A DNA stretch of 64,000 nucleotides from Phlebotomus papatasi (lineage: Eukaryota > Arthropoda > Insecta > Diptera > Psychodidae): positions 23,560,001 through 23,624,000 of the forward strand of contig NC_077222.1 in NCBI RefSeq assembly GCF_024763615.1. The letters are read 5' to 3'. Under the pieces are notes generated by a model. That model had not been told where the DNA came from and ran no database searches. It was given only the letters and a program-made list of their open reading frames with translations. How positions within the stretch are numbered: position 1 is the first letter of the stretch; every line of letters starts with the position of its first letter. The position numbers and the translations under genes were made by a program. This document shows, piece after piece, positions 1 through 10,601 of the stretch.

Positions 1-9
1 ACGGGGGGA

Positions 10-154
10 GGGGGTCTTTGAAAACCGAAAGACTTTATCTCTTCCCATTTGGGATCTAGTCCATATTATATAAATAATTTATCTATTTTATTTCATAAAA
101 TGGACTAGAGCCCAAATTGAAAGAGATAAAGTCTTCCGAATTTTAAAGACCCCC
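10..154. mobile_element. Short hairpin MITE
   Basis: The two ends are inverted copies of each other over about 55 bp. The left end begins GGGGGTCTTTGAAAACCG and the right end finishes with the complement, AAAGACCCCC. The arms include ATCTAGTCCAT matched by ATGGACTAGA. Only about 35 bp of AT-rich loop lies between them, so the whole unit folds into one hairpin. This is a non-autonomous DNA transposon; the superfamily is not recognisable. A single related end (AGGGGTCATCGAAGACCGAA) is visible near 1462-1500 with no partner. Confidence 0.7.
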
Positions 155-665
155 ACTATAAGTAAAAACTTTAATTTTGTTTAAATGTTTTTAAAAGAAC
201 ACTGAGAAAAAATGTATTAGTTTTGATTTTTGTTTACCTACGAACAGAAAAATTTTGACTCTAAATTTAAGAATATATAAGATCCTGGGAACTTAAATTG
301 GTCGTGAATCCCCGAGGCGTTTAAGTTTAGAAGCTCTGAGCGAAATAAATGGGCTAGAATCCCTAGCTCTTTCAAATCAAGAGATCGGGAACTTAAGTTC
401 AGCATTAGCTGGAAAATGAAAAATGTCTATAGATTTGCAAAATGCAACTAAAACTAAATTATCAAGGATTTAGAATTATGGCATTGGCATTCATTGGATG
501 GGATTTGAAATTAAATTCCTGGGTGTTTCTGTTTAAGAATTTTCCATTTTTCTGTGTGTATAAGCGAAAACATTATTTTGCTCAAATTTTTTTAAAAGAA
601 CACTCAGAAAAAAGAGTACTTACTCGAATCGGTGTTAAATTAACTCTTTTTACTTTTAATTTTTT
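155..665. other. AT-rich stretch, nothing recognised
   Basis: No repeat pairing or coding signal was recognised. A short run with GAACTTAAATT and GAACTTAAGTT near 290-395 is locally self-similar but has no clear boundaries. The small frame at 442-693 has no codon structure suggesting a protein. Confidence 0.5.
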
Positions 666-914
666 GATGGCGCCAGCATACCTTTTCAATTGAATGAAAT
701 TCAATCGATTGAAATTTCTCTTACTCTTTCAAACTGAAATCAGATGTAGCTGTCCCTTTCTGTCAAATGAAAATTGACATTGAAAATAAAATTTGATATT
801 TCAATTTTCGTTTGACAGAAGGAGACAAATATATCTTATTTTAGTTTGAAAGAGTAAGAAGTAAAATTTCAATCGATTGAATTTCTCTCGATTCAAAATG
901 TGTGCCAGTGCCAT
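666..914. mobile_element. Palindromic MITE, ATGGCTCCGGCACACC family (diverged)
   Basis: The arms GATGGCGCCAGCATACC and, inverted at the right end, ATGGCACTGGCACACA match each other. Further in, GAAATTCAATCGATTG, ACTCTTTCAAAC and the inner TTGACAGAAGGAGACA / TGTCCCTTTCTGTCAAA pair across the centre. The outer TIR belongs to the same family as the five-copy cluster at 4548-6246, but the interior differs. Non-autonomous and noncoding. Confidence 0.65.
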
Positions 915-991
915 TAGAGGTAATTTTGCATTTCTGGAGATTTAGATAAATATTCAGAGAAGAATTAAACAATTAAATTTGTCTATAAATA

Positions 992-1330
992 CAGTATACT
1001 CTCTTAAATTCGGGCATTTGGGATCGAAATATCACCTGAATTAGAGAAAAATTCGGGCAACAAATTGTTTAAAATGCAACGATTTTTTGTTCATTATATA
1101 CTCATATTAAGTTTACATGCTCATATTAATTGTAAATTTCATGAAAGCCCCTTAATAATGCAGAATCACATCACAACTGAGACAAGGCATGGCAAATTTG
1201 AGCATATTTGCTTCATTCGATATAATCAATCCAACTTGAAAAATGTCAACAAACTTTCTTCAAATTTAACTGCTGCCCGAATTAAAATGTAGCCCGATCT
1301 TAAAAGAGCCGAATTAGCGAGAGTCTACTG
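992..1330. mobile_element. CAGTAGACTCTC-family MITE (Tc1/mariner-pogo style)
   Basis: The element is flanked by TA on both sides. The left end is CAGTATACTCTCTTAAATTC and the right end, inverted, is CAGTAGACTCTCGCTAATTC. The TA flanks and CAGT termini are typical of Tc1/mariner-pogo elements (established knowledge). It is about 340 bp and has no transposase; the 75-residue frame inside is not recognisable. Related copies are at 25313 and 46323. Confidence 0.65.
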
Positions 1331-1912
1331 TAATTAAATAACCATCTCTGGATTGAAAATTGATCAAGAAGGGGACTTTTTTTTGTAATCAGTTACCAGT
1401 AACCTTGAAACAACAATTTGTTCTATAAAATAATTTTATAGCATTGATCCATAAAATTAGTAGGGGTCATCGAAGACCGAAACTCGATATCTCTTACCGT
1501 TTAAACTTTATATGAGTCAAAATACTGAAAAAAATGCAAAAAACAGTATTTTTAAAATAGAGTTATTACCTTTACTTTACCGATCCATCACCAATTGTGA
1601 CTGATACAGTCCCAAAGTCCTCTAGGTTGTTTGAACTTCGACCTTGAATAATTCAAGATGGCAAATTAACCGATGAAAGGTGTCTAAGGACGAAATGTTC
1701 AGCTGAAATAACTATACAACAAAACATGTCCGAAAATCATTGAAATCGCTAGAGCCAATTTTCAGATAAATCAGAAAATCATGTTTTTGGAGGGGATGAA
1801 AGGGGTGGGGGTGATTCGGGTAAGTTCGTTCGCTAGTGAGAATTTGAAAAAAAAATGGATTGTGAAAACTGTTCTCTCTTGGAGTTCGAGCAGTTAAAAT
1901 TATACTTAAATT
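1331..1912. other. Unique AT-rich stretch
   Basis: Nothing recognised except an isolated end at about 1462-1500, similar to the hairpin at 10-154. The minus frame at 1712-1975 has no supporting features and runs into the repeat at 1913. Confidence 0.45.
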
Positions 1913-2219
1913 AAACTTAAAGTAACGTAATATGAATTCACCGCTTTTGGCCACATTAGAACCACTTGTGGCCACTTATAAAACATTAAAAAAAAAACAT
2001 ATTACTGAATAGAAAAGGTTTTTCTCGCTTAAGGCGTGTTTTTTCTATAAAAATTATTAGTGATTTTGTACATAAATCTTCGTCGTTATTAATTAAAAAC
2101 TTAACTTTCTTGTTTCTTATTTTGACACCTCTCTACAATATTTTTCTCTTTTTTTTCAGGTAAGGCTCATATTGATAATCATCGTTAAATATTACAAAAA
2201 ACCAAGAGGTTCAGGTAAC
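1913..2219 (+). repeat. Long dispersed repeat carrying a recursive-splice-like site, copy 1
   Basis: About 307 bp aligns in the same orientation with 41804-42120. Shared landmarks are GTGGCCAC repeats near the start, CTTAAGGCGTGTT, CTTCGTCGTTATTAATTAAA, AACTTAACTTTCTTGTTTCT, the pyrimidine tract with CAGGTAAGGCTCAT, and ATCGTTAAATATT near the end. Differences are scattered substitutions and small indels, denser at the edges and sparse around the pyrimidine tract. No terminal inverted repeat or target duplication is visible, so the class is unknown. It could be a transposon fragment or an old duplication of an intronic regulatory segment. Confidence 0.7.
2092..2166 (+). promoter_or_regulatory. 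Candidate recursive splice site (zero-length exon)
   Basis: The tract TTTTTCTCTTTTTTTTCAG ends at 2159 and is followed directly by GTAAGG at 2160. This matches the known insect recursive-splice arrangement, in which a strong 3' splice site is fused to a regenerated 5' splice site. ACTTAAC, a plausible branch-point sequence, lies about 60 bases upstream. The same arrangement is kept in the second repeat copy at 42047. It works only if a plus-strand transcript crosses this window, which is an inference. Confidence 0.45.
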
Positions 2220-2598
2220 TCATTCATATTTAAAAAAAAAAATTAAAGATCAAACAAGTGCCAAATTTCAACAAATAAGTATCAAATTTATTAAAGCCCT
2301 ACAGGCTAAAATGTTATAAAATTCACTATAACGTAGCTGAAACGGAAATGTCAGGTACCTTTAGGATTGAATATTAAAGTTGGGAAGGACAATATGACCT
2401 TTAAATGCACAAAATTTCAAGGCAAAATTGGGGTAATGAGGCATCATTAGCCTTTAACTCAGAATTGTAAATCTTTAATTCTGGCAATAAGTATTTAACT
2501 AAAAAAATTAAACTTTGGCTTTTTTTAACTTTAATCAATTTTTAGTGAATAGTGAAACTTGTATGTGATAATTTTAATTACAAATACCAAGAACTAAC
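2220..2598. other. Unique AT-rich stretch
   Basis: No repeat, RNA or coding signal recognised. Confidence 0.45.
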
Positions 2599-2751
2599 TA
2601 ACAGTTCGTTGATTCGATCAGCAACTGTACTAACTGTATTTGCTTTGTGTCTGCATTTGTTGCAAACAGCAGATCTCTGCAAGACATTTGCCACGCATGC
2701 AGTCAAAGCAAATGCAGTTAGTACAGTTGATGTTCCAACCGGCGAATTGTT
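2599..2751. mobile_element. Hairpin MITE, GATCAGCAACTG family, copy 1
   Basis: Imperfect inverted arms: AACAGTTCGTTGATTC pairs with the segment ending CGGCGAATTGTT, and ACTGTACTAACTGTATTTGC with GCAAATGCAGTTAGTACAGT. The loop holds GCAAACAGCAGATCTCTGC. A second copy with the same layout is at 52562-52706. The overlapping small frames on both strands (2552-2880) are a by-product of the palindrome. Confidence 0.65.
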
Positions 2752-4547
2752 ATTAAGGATTTTTATACAAAATTTAAACATTTTCAGCAAAAATACAGAA
2801 TATACAGAATGTACAATTGCCCATAGTAACCATGATATTTTAATAGCAGGAATTAAGTGAATGACATAATTTTTGCCCAAATTAATTGGTTAAAATTTTG
2901 TGTAATTCTGTGTATAACACATTTTTGGACATTATTTCACGTGTCCCAGAAAATAGTTGATTTTTTTTTCAATTTATTTATGTAACAATGCAGATGTCTC
3001 GAATGAAAAAAAAAATAGAGAAAATTGTCCCACAGAGCATAGTGAAGTGTCATTAGTTGATGGTGAACGAAACTTTATTTGATATGACACGACAATTGGG
3101 CAATCTGCAAAAAGCCAATTCAATAAATTCTCCGTGCACTTAACTCTCCACTAGCAGTGGCAACTGTACAATTGCTTCATGCTGCGAAAATGTACAAGAG
3201 AGGAAAAGTTGAACTATATACATAATGCTGAAATGTATATAGCAAGAGAGGCAATATAATACAAACATTTTGAGAGATAGATTCAGACAATTTAAGAGTT
3301 TGACCCAATAATTTTTGTTATTCACTCTCATACACAATCACAGATTTTTTCCCCAACTCATTCTAACTAATATGAAAATTACAATTTGAGAGTATTATTA
3401 TTTTAGAGAGTGGTTTCTGGGTGCAGGAAAAATGTAATAACACCATTTTGGTATGGCTTTAGTTTACCAACGAACACTGGAAGTTCTTTGATGAATGAAA
3501 ACCTGTAAGGTTTTTAAGAAAAATGCAACATTATGCAATGCGTAAAAATTCCTTCAGTACCTCTCTTTTTGCGGATGAGATGAAAACAAAATCTCTGAAT
3601 TGAAGAGGGATCAAGTTAATTATGATAAAGTTTATTGGTTTACTAATTTGAGTCTATTTTTTCCAATGAAAAAGAAAGAAAGAAAAATTGAGGGCAATTT
3701 GAAAATGAGTGGAAAATTTTTTTGAAGAAAAAGTTAATCCAATAAAATTTTCCCAATTTCAACACCCAAACACTATAGTCAAAACACATTTTTCTAGTTT
3801 ATCCTAAATTTATCACATTCTGTGCAGAAGAGATAAATTCGATACATGAACATAAATCAGTGTGTAGGGATAGGGAAGAAAATAAGGTCTTTCACAAACC
3901 TAAAAATAACTAAAAATATTGCCCATGAAATAAATTACTGGTAATAGAGCTTTAGTGCCCAAATAGACTCAGACTGATCCTCGAGAATATTTAGCCTGTA
4001 AAATTTGACAATAAGGATTTATCTCAAAATGTCATACACTTAGAGCCTAGGATCATCGATTTGTGTTTTTTTTTTACATTAGGGTAAATGTACTAATTCA
4101 AAACCATTTCCATACGCTTTACCTTTGACAGAAGATTCAACACATTAAGTTCATATTTTTTCTGAAGAGAATTACATAAATTTGCTCCTTGGCTCTTCTA
4201 AAATGTTATTATTTAGTGAAAATTCTTTAGATATAATTTGAAAACTTCTTAAATACAAGAAAAATACGCAAGCGTAAAATGCTTCTATTGGAAAGAAATT
4301 AATCCAAATGGAGACAAGGGAAAGCTTCTAATTGGAGACAAACAGTGTAAGAATGGATTTTTGCTTTATTTGGAGCAAAATTAACTATATAATGAAACTG
4401 TGGTATAGAAAATATGTAAATATAGTGTTTTAGTACTGTATTTATCATGAAAACAGTGACGTTTCCATTTAGAGTAGCGAAAAATTTCCATTTGGAACAG
4501 GTTTTGAATTATTTTAATTTACCCTAATTTCTTTTATTTAATGCTTT
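2752..4547. other. Unique AT-rich stretch, no gene seen
   Basis: Almost 1.8 kb with A/T runs and no convincing inverted repeat, exon or RNA gene. Confidence 0.45.
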
Positions 4548-4828
4548 ATGGCTCAGCCACACCTTTTAGACCAGGAAAATTTCATGAAGCTAAAATTCAC
4601 ATCCTTTTCTTTCTCACATGTTTTGCATACGTCTATTTCATTCTTTCGCACTCTTTTTCATATTTGAAACATCACAATAAATTCAATTTAGCTCAATTGA
4701 ATTTGGAGTGCAAAAAAATGAGGTAGACATATGCAAAGCGTGTGAGAAAGAAAGGGATGTGAATTTTGATTTCATTGAATTTTCCTGGTTTAAAAGGTGT
4801 TCTGATCTGAAATGTGTGCCAGAGCCAT
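4548..4828. mobile_element. Palindromic MITE cluster, copy 1
   Basis: The left arm ATGGCTCAGCCACACCTTTT pairs with the right arm ending TGTGTGCCAGAGCCAT. The inner arms GAAAATTTCATGAAGC, TTTCTTTCTCACATG and GCATACGTCTATTTCATTC also pair. The core is ACATCACAATAAATTCAATTTAG. The whole unit can form an almost continuous hairpin of about 130 bp per arm. It is the first of five units packed in 1.7 kb. Confidence 0.75.
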
Positions 4829-4850
4829 TATTATCAAATTTGAGATGTTA

Positions 4851-5040
4851 ATGGCTCCGGCACACCTTTTTGACCAGTAAATTTTATGAAGTTGAATTTC
4901 GAATTCCTTTTTTTTTCCCATACGCGTCGAATAGTCTATCTAATTCTTTCGCACTCTTCTTTTAAAGATCACTCTAAATTCAATTTAGCTCAAGCGAATT
5001 TCGAGTGCGAAAAAAATGAGAATAGACATATACACGGTGA
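4851..5040. mobile_element. Palindromic MITE cluster, copy 2 (right end missing)
   Basis: Starts ATGGCTCCGGCACACC only 22 bp after copy 1. It keeps the left arm and the core CTCTAAATTCAATTTAGCTC, then breaks off after AGACATATACACGGTGACGG, losing the right terminus. Confidence 0.65.
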
Positions 5041-5079
5041 CGGTTAAGACCCACAATCGTTTTTGCAAAACTTCGGAAA

Positions 5080-5430
5080 ACTTTAGATCAGGAAAATTGT
5101 ATAAAATTCAAATTCAGATCATTTTCTTTCTCAAACGCTTTGTACATGTACATCGCATTTTCCTACACTGAAAATTCGATTGAATGATACTCAACGCTCT
5201 GTACTGGAGCCTACCAGGCGCATAGCCTGCTTGGAGGTGAACATCAGAATTGAGGGAAAGATACTATACGTTACGCACTCACCGCCCATTAGACTCCAAC
5301 TTGATGTTCAAAAGAACAAGAAGAAGAATGCGAAAGAGTGAGATAGATATACGCAAAACATTTTAGAAAGAAAGGGTTGTGAATTTTGATTTTTCAAAAT
5401 TTTGCTGATCTAATAGGTCAGCCGGAGATC
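5080..5430. mobile_element. Palindromic MITE cluster, copy 3 (ends eroded, core replaced)
   Basis: It retains TTTAGATCAGGAAAATTG on the left and TTTTGCTGATCTAATAGG on the right. The core is in the opposite orientation to copies 1, 2 and 4. About 115 bp of GC-richer unrelated sequence (roughly 5184-5299, including GGAGCCTACCAGGCGCATAG) replaces the usual central 20 bp. No target duplication was seen around that insert. Confidence 0.55.
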
Positions 5431-5479
5431 TTAAAAAAAATCAGCCCTAGTAAACTCCATATTTGATAGACTGTCACTT

Positions 5480-5742
5480 ATAGCGCTGGCACACCATTTA
5501 GATCAAGAAAATTTCATGTAATCGAAATTCACAGCCTTTTTCTTCTCAAATTGTTTGCATAAGTCTATCCTACTTTCGCAATCTTCTTCTTCTTTTGAAC
5601 ATCACACTAAATTAAATTTAGTTTAGCTCAATTTCGAGTCTAAGAAAGTGAGATAGACCTATGAAAATCTTTTGAGAAAATAAGAGAAGAGAATTTTTAT
5701 TTTGTGAAATTTTCCTGATTTAAAAGGTGTGCCGGATCCATT
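5480..5742. mobile_element. Palindromic MITE cluster, copy 4
   Basis: Arms TAGCGCTGGCACACCATTTA and, at the right, TTAAAAGGTGTGCCGGATCC pair. The core is CACACTAAATTAAATTTAG. Arms and core order match copy 1. Confidence 0.7.
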
Positions 5743-5983
5743 ATGAACTAAATGTGAAAAACAATTGATTAATGGCATTTTATTCAGCTGTGATTTTGTC
5801 ATATTTCAAACGTCATAAGATGTTGACAGATGTCAGTACTGCGGTTCGTATATCCCTATAACGTTACAGGTTTTTTGTAGCGAATAATTCAGCAGCCTCT
5901 TATTAGTAAACTCACTAAATAAAAGACAGTGCAAGTATACACATTGCATTGCTCTAGTTATATCCGTTTTCAATCAAATTGTT
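5743..5983. other. Spacer between palindrome copies 4 and 5
   Basis: Unique sequence of about 240 bp with no family resemblance; TATAACGTTACAGG and flanks are not repeated in the window. Confidence 0.4.
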
Positions 5984-6246
5984 ATGGCTCCGGCTCACCT
6001 TTTAGATCAGGAAAATTTCATGAAATCAAAATTAATATTCTTTACTTTCTTACAGGTTTTGCATATGTCTATTACATTCTTTCGCACTCCAAATTCGATT
6101 GAGCTAAATTGAATTTGTAGTGACGTTTAAAAGAAGAAGAAGAGTGCGAAGGAATGAGATAGACATATGCAGAGATCGTGAGAAAGAAAGTGATCCGAAT
6201 TTCGACTTTATGAAATTTTCCTGATCTAAATGGTGTTCTGGAGCCA
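5984..6246. mobile_element. Palindromic MITE cluster, copy 5
   Basis: Left arm ATGGCTCCGGCTCACC, right arm TCTAAATGGTGTTCTGGAGC. The core AATTCGATTGAGCTAAATTG then AGTGACGTTTAAAAG is inverted relative to copies 1, 2 and 4, so this copy lies in the opposite direction. TTA precedes the left end and follows the right end, a possible TTA/TAA target. Confidence 0.75.
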
Positions 6247-7834
6247 TTAAATACAAAATTTTGCAGTCGACTGGTAAAATTTAATTTAATTTAAATTTGA
6301 TGATAATTTTTTCTCAGTGTAGAGTACAGGAAAACACCAATATGGAAATCTTTCGAACACGTTAAAAAAGAGTAAATAAATTCTTTTCGATTAATATTTC
6401 AATTAAAGTTTAAGAAATTGTTCTGATTTTGTTGTTGTCTTCTTTTTCTACATGTTCCTCATTCTTCAATGAAGAATTTCATATATGAATTGTATAGCAA
6501 ATTGAACATGTGAATGTGCTTGGAGAGTTTCATGAAAATTCATGAAATTGTGAATGGCTTTTGTTAACAGCAACTTCTTGGCATTTTTGTTTTTTTTTCT
6601 TTTTAGTACAAAAATTAACAAATTTGTGCGTGTTGAAATTTACAACAAATATATTTTACACGCAGCTCGGTTTTTTTTCTATTTTCTTACAATTGTATCT
6701 AGTTTTAATTGAAATGTATCCATTAATATTACATAGTTTTTTCTTTATGCAAATTTGACTGCATTAGAGATACAAGTTCTTGTGCAACTTGAAGGAGAAA
6801 ATCTAAGGAAGTTGTTATACAAAATGTGATACAAATGTAAATTTATTTAGTTTTCTGCAAATACTATTAAAATAAATTTATAATATTACTTTTTTTTATT
6901 TGATCGTACTGTTGGTTGCTGGATTTGTGTAGAAAGAATCCAAATTGAGATTAGAAAGGTGTGTTTTGTTATTGTAAAATGCCATGTGGAAGGAGAAGAG
7001 AAAAAAAAGAATTAAATTATGTCATTATTTGAATAAGTTGAATACCGACAAATTGTCATATTCCTACGTGATTTTCCAAATGCACGTTTGTTACATTGAA
7101 TTGAGAATGGGCAATAATTTAGATGAAAATTTTGAGGGAGTTTCAATTATTGCTCAATGTTGGATAATTTATAGTGGCGCTAAATTCAGAAAACAAGTCA
7201 AGTATATTTAGATTGAAAAATTTTCATAAAAGGTGGAATGTTTTTTATTTGTTTGCCATATGCATATTGAAAATGAGCAAGATAAGAATTTACATTAATT
7301 TTGTGTCATACCACGTGTTGAGATTGAGATTAAAAGTAATTTACTGACAAGAGATTTAAATTTTTTTACAAAAATTGTTTAAAAAGCAATAAATCATTGA
7401 GTTGAATTAGTAACTTACTATGTGGACAGAGGAAAACAAAATTGTTGTAGATTCCAAGTCAAATATTCCTTTATTGCTGATAGGGGAAATTAGGGTAATA
7501 TTGTGAGTTCGGTTATCAGTTTAATCAAAATTATCTTAAATAAGGAAAGTATCAAATAACTTTATAAATGCGTCTTGAAGACACAATTGACTGTTGGAAT
7601 AACCAAAGTAAGACTAAAATTGTTGCAGGGGAGGTGCATACTGAGAGTCAAAGATGTATAATTTGTAAAACGGAATAATCAATCGGCTTATTAACTACCT
7701 GGATAGAATTTCTTCGTAATGAACTGGTAATTATTTTAAAAAAAATACTGCGATGTCCGTTCACACATAAAACAAATTAAGACGTTCTAGTCTTTAATTT
7801 AAATCTGGGTTTTTCTGCATTGCCACCAAACGTA
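6247..7834. other. Unique AT-rich stretch, no gene seen
   Basis: About 1.6 kb with T-rich tracts. Short frames at 6561-6758 and 6984-7211 have no recognisable protein features. Confidence 0.45.
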
Positions 7835-8041
7835 GGGTAAAGTGATACAAGTTGGACATAGTGTTACAAGTTGGACACGAATTTTTCTTGATAAATACAG
7901 TACTAAATTTTTTTAAGCACAAGGAACCAAATTATAAAACTAAAGTATTAGAAATATACAAATAATAATAAAGTACTAAATTTATCAAGAAAAAAAGCAC
8001 TGTCCAAATTGTACCATGATCAAACTTGTCCCACTTTACCC
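7835..8041. mobile_element. GGGTAAAGTGGGACAAGTT MITE
   Basis: TA-flanked. The left end is GGGTAAAGTGATACAAGTTG and the right end, inverted, GGGTAAAGTGGGACAAGTTT. GGACA blocks follow on both sides, and AAATTTATCAAGAAAAA pairs with its inverse nearer the middle. About 207 bp, noncoding. The right-hand TA (8042-8043) is also the left flank of the next element. Confidence 0.75.
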
Positions 8042-8043
8042 TA

Positions 8044-8430
8044 CATAGAAAAGAATATTTTGTAAAATTGTTCATAAATGTTTGTGAATTAATACGGGAT
8101 ACTTACGAAATGCTCGTACATTGTGTAACCCACTGAAAAGTTCGTAAAACTTTATAATTTTTTTTACAAACATTGTTCGTAACTCGACGAACATTTTTTG
8201 TTATTTTACAAACGTTTGTTCATAAATGTTCGTAAACACACAGAATATGTTCGTGAAATTTTGTAATTTTTCGTATATTTTTGGCAGACAAACAAAAATG
8301 TACGAACGAATAATTTGTATAAGAACTAAAGAATGATCGTCAAGTAATTATTACAAACTTTTACGAACTTAAGTTCCAGTTGCAATTCACAAACATTTAC
8401 GAACAATTTTACGAAATATTTTTTATAGAG
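8044..8430. mobile_element. TTCGTAAATG-rich MITE, copy 1
   Basis: TA-flanked. The left end is CATAGAAAAGAATATTTTGT and the right end, inverted, CTCTATAAAAAATATTTCGT. The interior is built from many variants of the words TTCGTAAA and ACAAACATTT in both orientations. Same family as 60040-60504, which is better preserved. Confidence 0.7.
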
Positions 8431-8665
8431 TAAAGGTATATTCCTTTCTTCTTTCTGAGGAGCTTAGTTAACCAAGTTAGCGTTGGTCTACCGATTTGTT
8501 CAAAACAATCAATTGTCGAATCGCCCAACACTAAGATTCGATGGAGAAGTAAGGTTGTACTAAAAGAGGTCTAGGTTTGCTAATTCTTCAAATTATACGT
8601 TACTTTTAATTCACTTTTTTTTAAATATTCACAAAATATGCATCAACTTACTTAAAACTGACAAC

Positions 8666-8751
8666 CTAGTGAGCACAGTGGGCTAAAACGGCAGCATTTT
8701 CAGCAAATTTTTGCTAAACATGTCGCCTTTTTTAGCTAACTCTGCTCGCTG
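8666..8751. mobile_element. Tiny hairpin element
   Basis: CTAGTGAGCACAGTGGGCTA on the left pairs with the inverse of TAGCTAACTCTGCTCGCTGG on the right, around a loop with CAGCAAATTTTTGCTAAAC. It is 86 bp, too short to code; other copies were not seen here. Confidence 0.5.
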
Positions 8752-8883
8752 GGAAAAGGCTGTTAAGGATTAGGATTTAGGTACGTTACCCGGAAAGGTA
8801 ATGGAATTCCCCGGTTAATAGAGAAGTTGGGTATTTAGGGTAATCTCAGGCGGTTCCCTAAGTCCAGATTGAAAGTCGCTGAA

Positions 8884-9022
8884 ACCTTTAAGACGATTGG
8901 GTCATCCGTGACCCAAAAATGAGATTTTTCCTACGGCCTTCTAAAGCTGTATTTTGCTCTAAAAGGTTAGAAAAAAATATTTTTGCTGACCCTCGATTTT
9001 TGACCTTCTCGTCCTTAAAGGG
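8884..9022. mobile_element. piggyBac-like MITE (TTAA), diverged
   Basis: The right end is CGTCCTTAAAGGG followed by TTAA (9023-9026). The left end, CCTTTAAGACGATTGGGTCA, follows TGAA, probably a mutated TTAA. TTAA flanks with CCC-starting ends are typical of piggyBac elements (established knowledge). Related elements are at 21181-21319 and 39573-40088. Confidence 0.6.
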
Positions 9023-9026
9023 TTAA

Positions 9027-9224
9027 GCGGTCTTCAGACAGGTTTAGTCCAGTTCCCAAAAATCTCAAAATCTTAAATAGCGAGCAATGTTATCGCTTTT
9101 TGTGAACCTAATAGGTCTTTCATCTTTAATAATCCAATCTTAAATTAAATTTTGCCAGAAAATCTTGATTGGTAAGAAATTAGAGCAGTTAAGCCATATG
9201 GTTAGGCTTTAGGTCTGAAGCCAG
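9027..9224 (-). mobile_element. CTTCAGACC-family MITE, copy 1
   Basis: Ends are GCGGTCTTCAGACAGGTTTA on the left and AGGCTTTAGGTCTGAAGCC on the right. Interior landmarks shared with other copies are AATCTTGATTGGTAAGAAATT and AAGCCATATGG. It directly abuts the TTAA of the preceding piggyBac-like MITE. Other copies: 18700, 19260, 44846, 50563. Confidence 0.65.
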
Positions 9225-10601
9225 TATTATAAAAGAGAAACAACAGGTAATCAAGTACGGCTGATGAAGATCTTAATTAGAGATCTTCATAACCAGCCAA
9301 CAGAATTAATTGTAGACTATGTAGTTTTCAGACCAGTCATTCTAGGTTGATTTACGGCCTAGACCTGAGTTAGGTAGTTGTAACGTTCTCCGATACTAAT
9401 GCAGTCACTTAAGGATACCCTACGCTTCTTTATTTTTAACGTTTTCAACATTTTCCTGAGCATCCCTTAGTTTTTTAGTTATTCTCTCCTCTGATATTTA
9501 CTGGATATGTCTAAGTCAGTTGATTTGGTATTCTCTAATGGATGCCATGTTTAATTCCTGATATACAGAACTTCGTTAACGAGTTCCCTACCTAGGCCAT
9601 AGATTCATTTATTGAATCATTTTCTTTCAACCGCTTATCTCTATTGGGGTCGTTGACTTAGGATACGCAGGTTTGGTGTTGGTTGCTAGACCTTCCCGTG
9701 CAAGAACCTTAATGTAATATAGCGACCTTGTCCTAAGTCTGCCCTTAGGTCAAAGCCTTTTTTCAATAGCTTGCACAACTTTTCTGAGGAATCTTTCTTC
9801 ATGCATCAGCGGTTATGCCATCGGATCTGTAACTTCCCAAAACGCAGAAGCTTCTCTTCGATTCTTAGCTCCTCACGAACGACTGCGTTCTTCACTTCAT
9901 CTCAAAGAATGATTCCCTCAACAGATTTGAGGAAGTAGCTCATCTTAACAGGTTGTACTTGTACCCTTTTTGGGCCATAGGTTCGTCTCAAGAATTCCTT
10001 TTCAATGATCTTAGATAAATTGTGGGTGTTTTTCAGCTTGGGTTATTGGAACTACCTTCAGAAACCAGATGTGACAAAGGGCTAACTATACGGTTATAAG
10101 TATTATGTTCTTAGATGTCTTGTATGATCGAAAGACGTTTCAAAATATTATTGATTACATCGAATTTTACTTATTAACAGTTGTAATCAGCTTGTTGACT
10201 TACATAGTTGTCGTCAGGGCTAACCGCTAGCTTTTTGAAGCTCTTTTGTTGACTCTGACTCCTCTCAGTGAGTCCCGACTTCTCTGTAGCGGTACCTAGT
10301 TTGAAAGTCTCCTTTCTTCTAGTAGACATCTACTAAAGTTATCACTGTTCCTTTCTCTTCTGAATAGTACTTTTTAAAAAGAAGTCATATCTTTTGAAAC
10401 AAACTAACTGTAAACTATGTAGGAGAAGGTTTTCAAACATTGGATGACGGAAGTTCCAAACTACTCGATTTTTTCTATGTTTCTTATTCGATGAATGGTT
10501 ATTTTTCAGGAAAAATGAGGTATAGGATTAGTTATTAAAATATTCATTACCATTAGTCAGATAGAAAAAAACTGAATACGAATTTACCGGCCAATTACCA
10601 G
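9225..10601. other. Decayed anonymous sequence with a LINE-type tail fragment
   Basis: This stretch is somewhat richer in G+C than its surroundings. It contains CTTTCAACCGCTTATCTCTATTGGGGTCG (in parts: CTTTCAACCGCTTATC then TCTATTGGGGTCG) at about 9625-9652. That is the same word as the retroposed fragment at 57337-57379 and would be a minus-oriented retroelement 3' end. No reading frame longer than a few dozen codons is open. The rest may be an old, heavily decayed retroelement, but I cannot show this. Confidence 0.3.
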
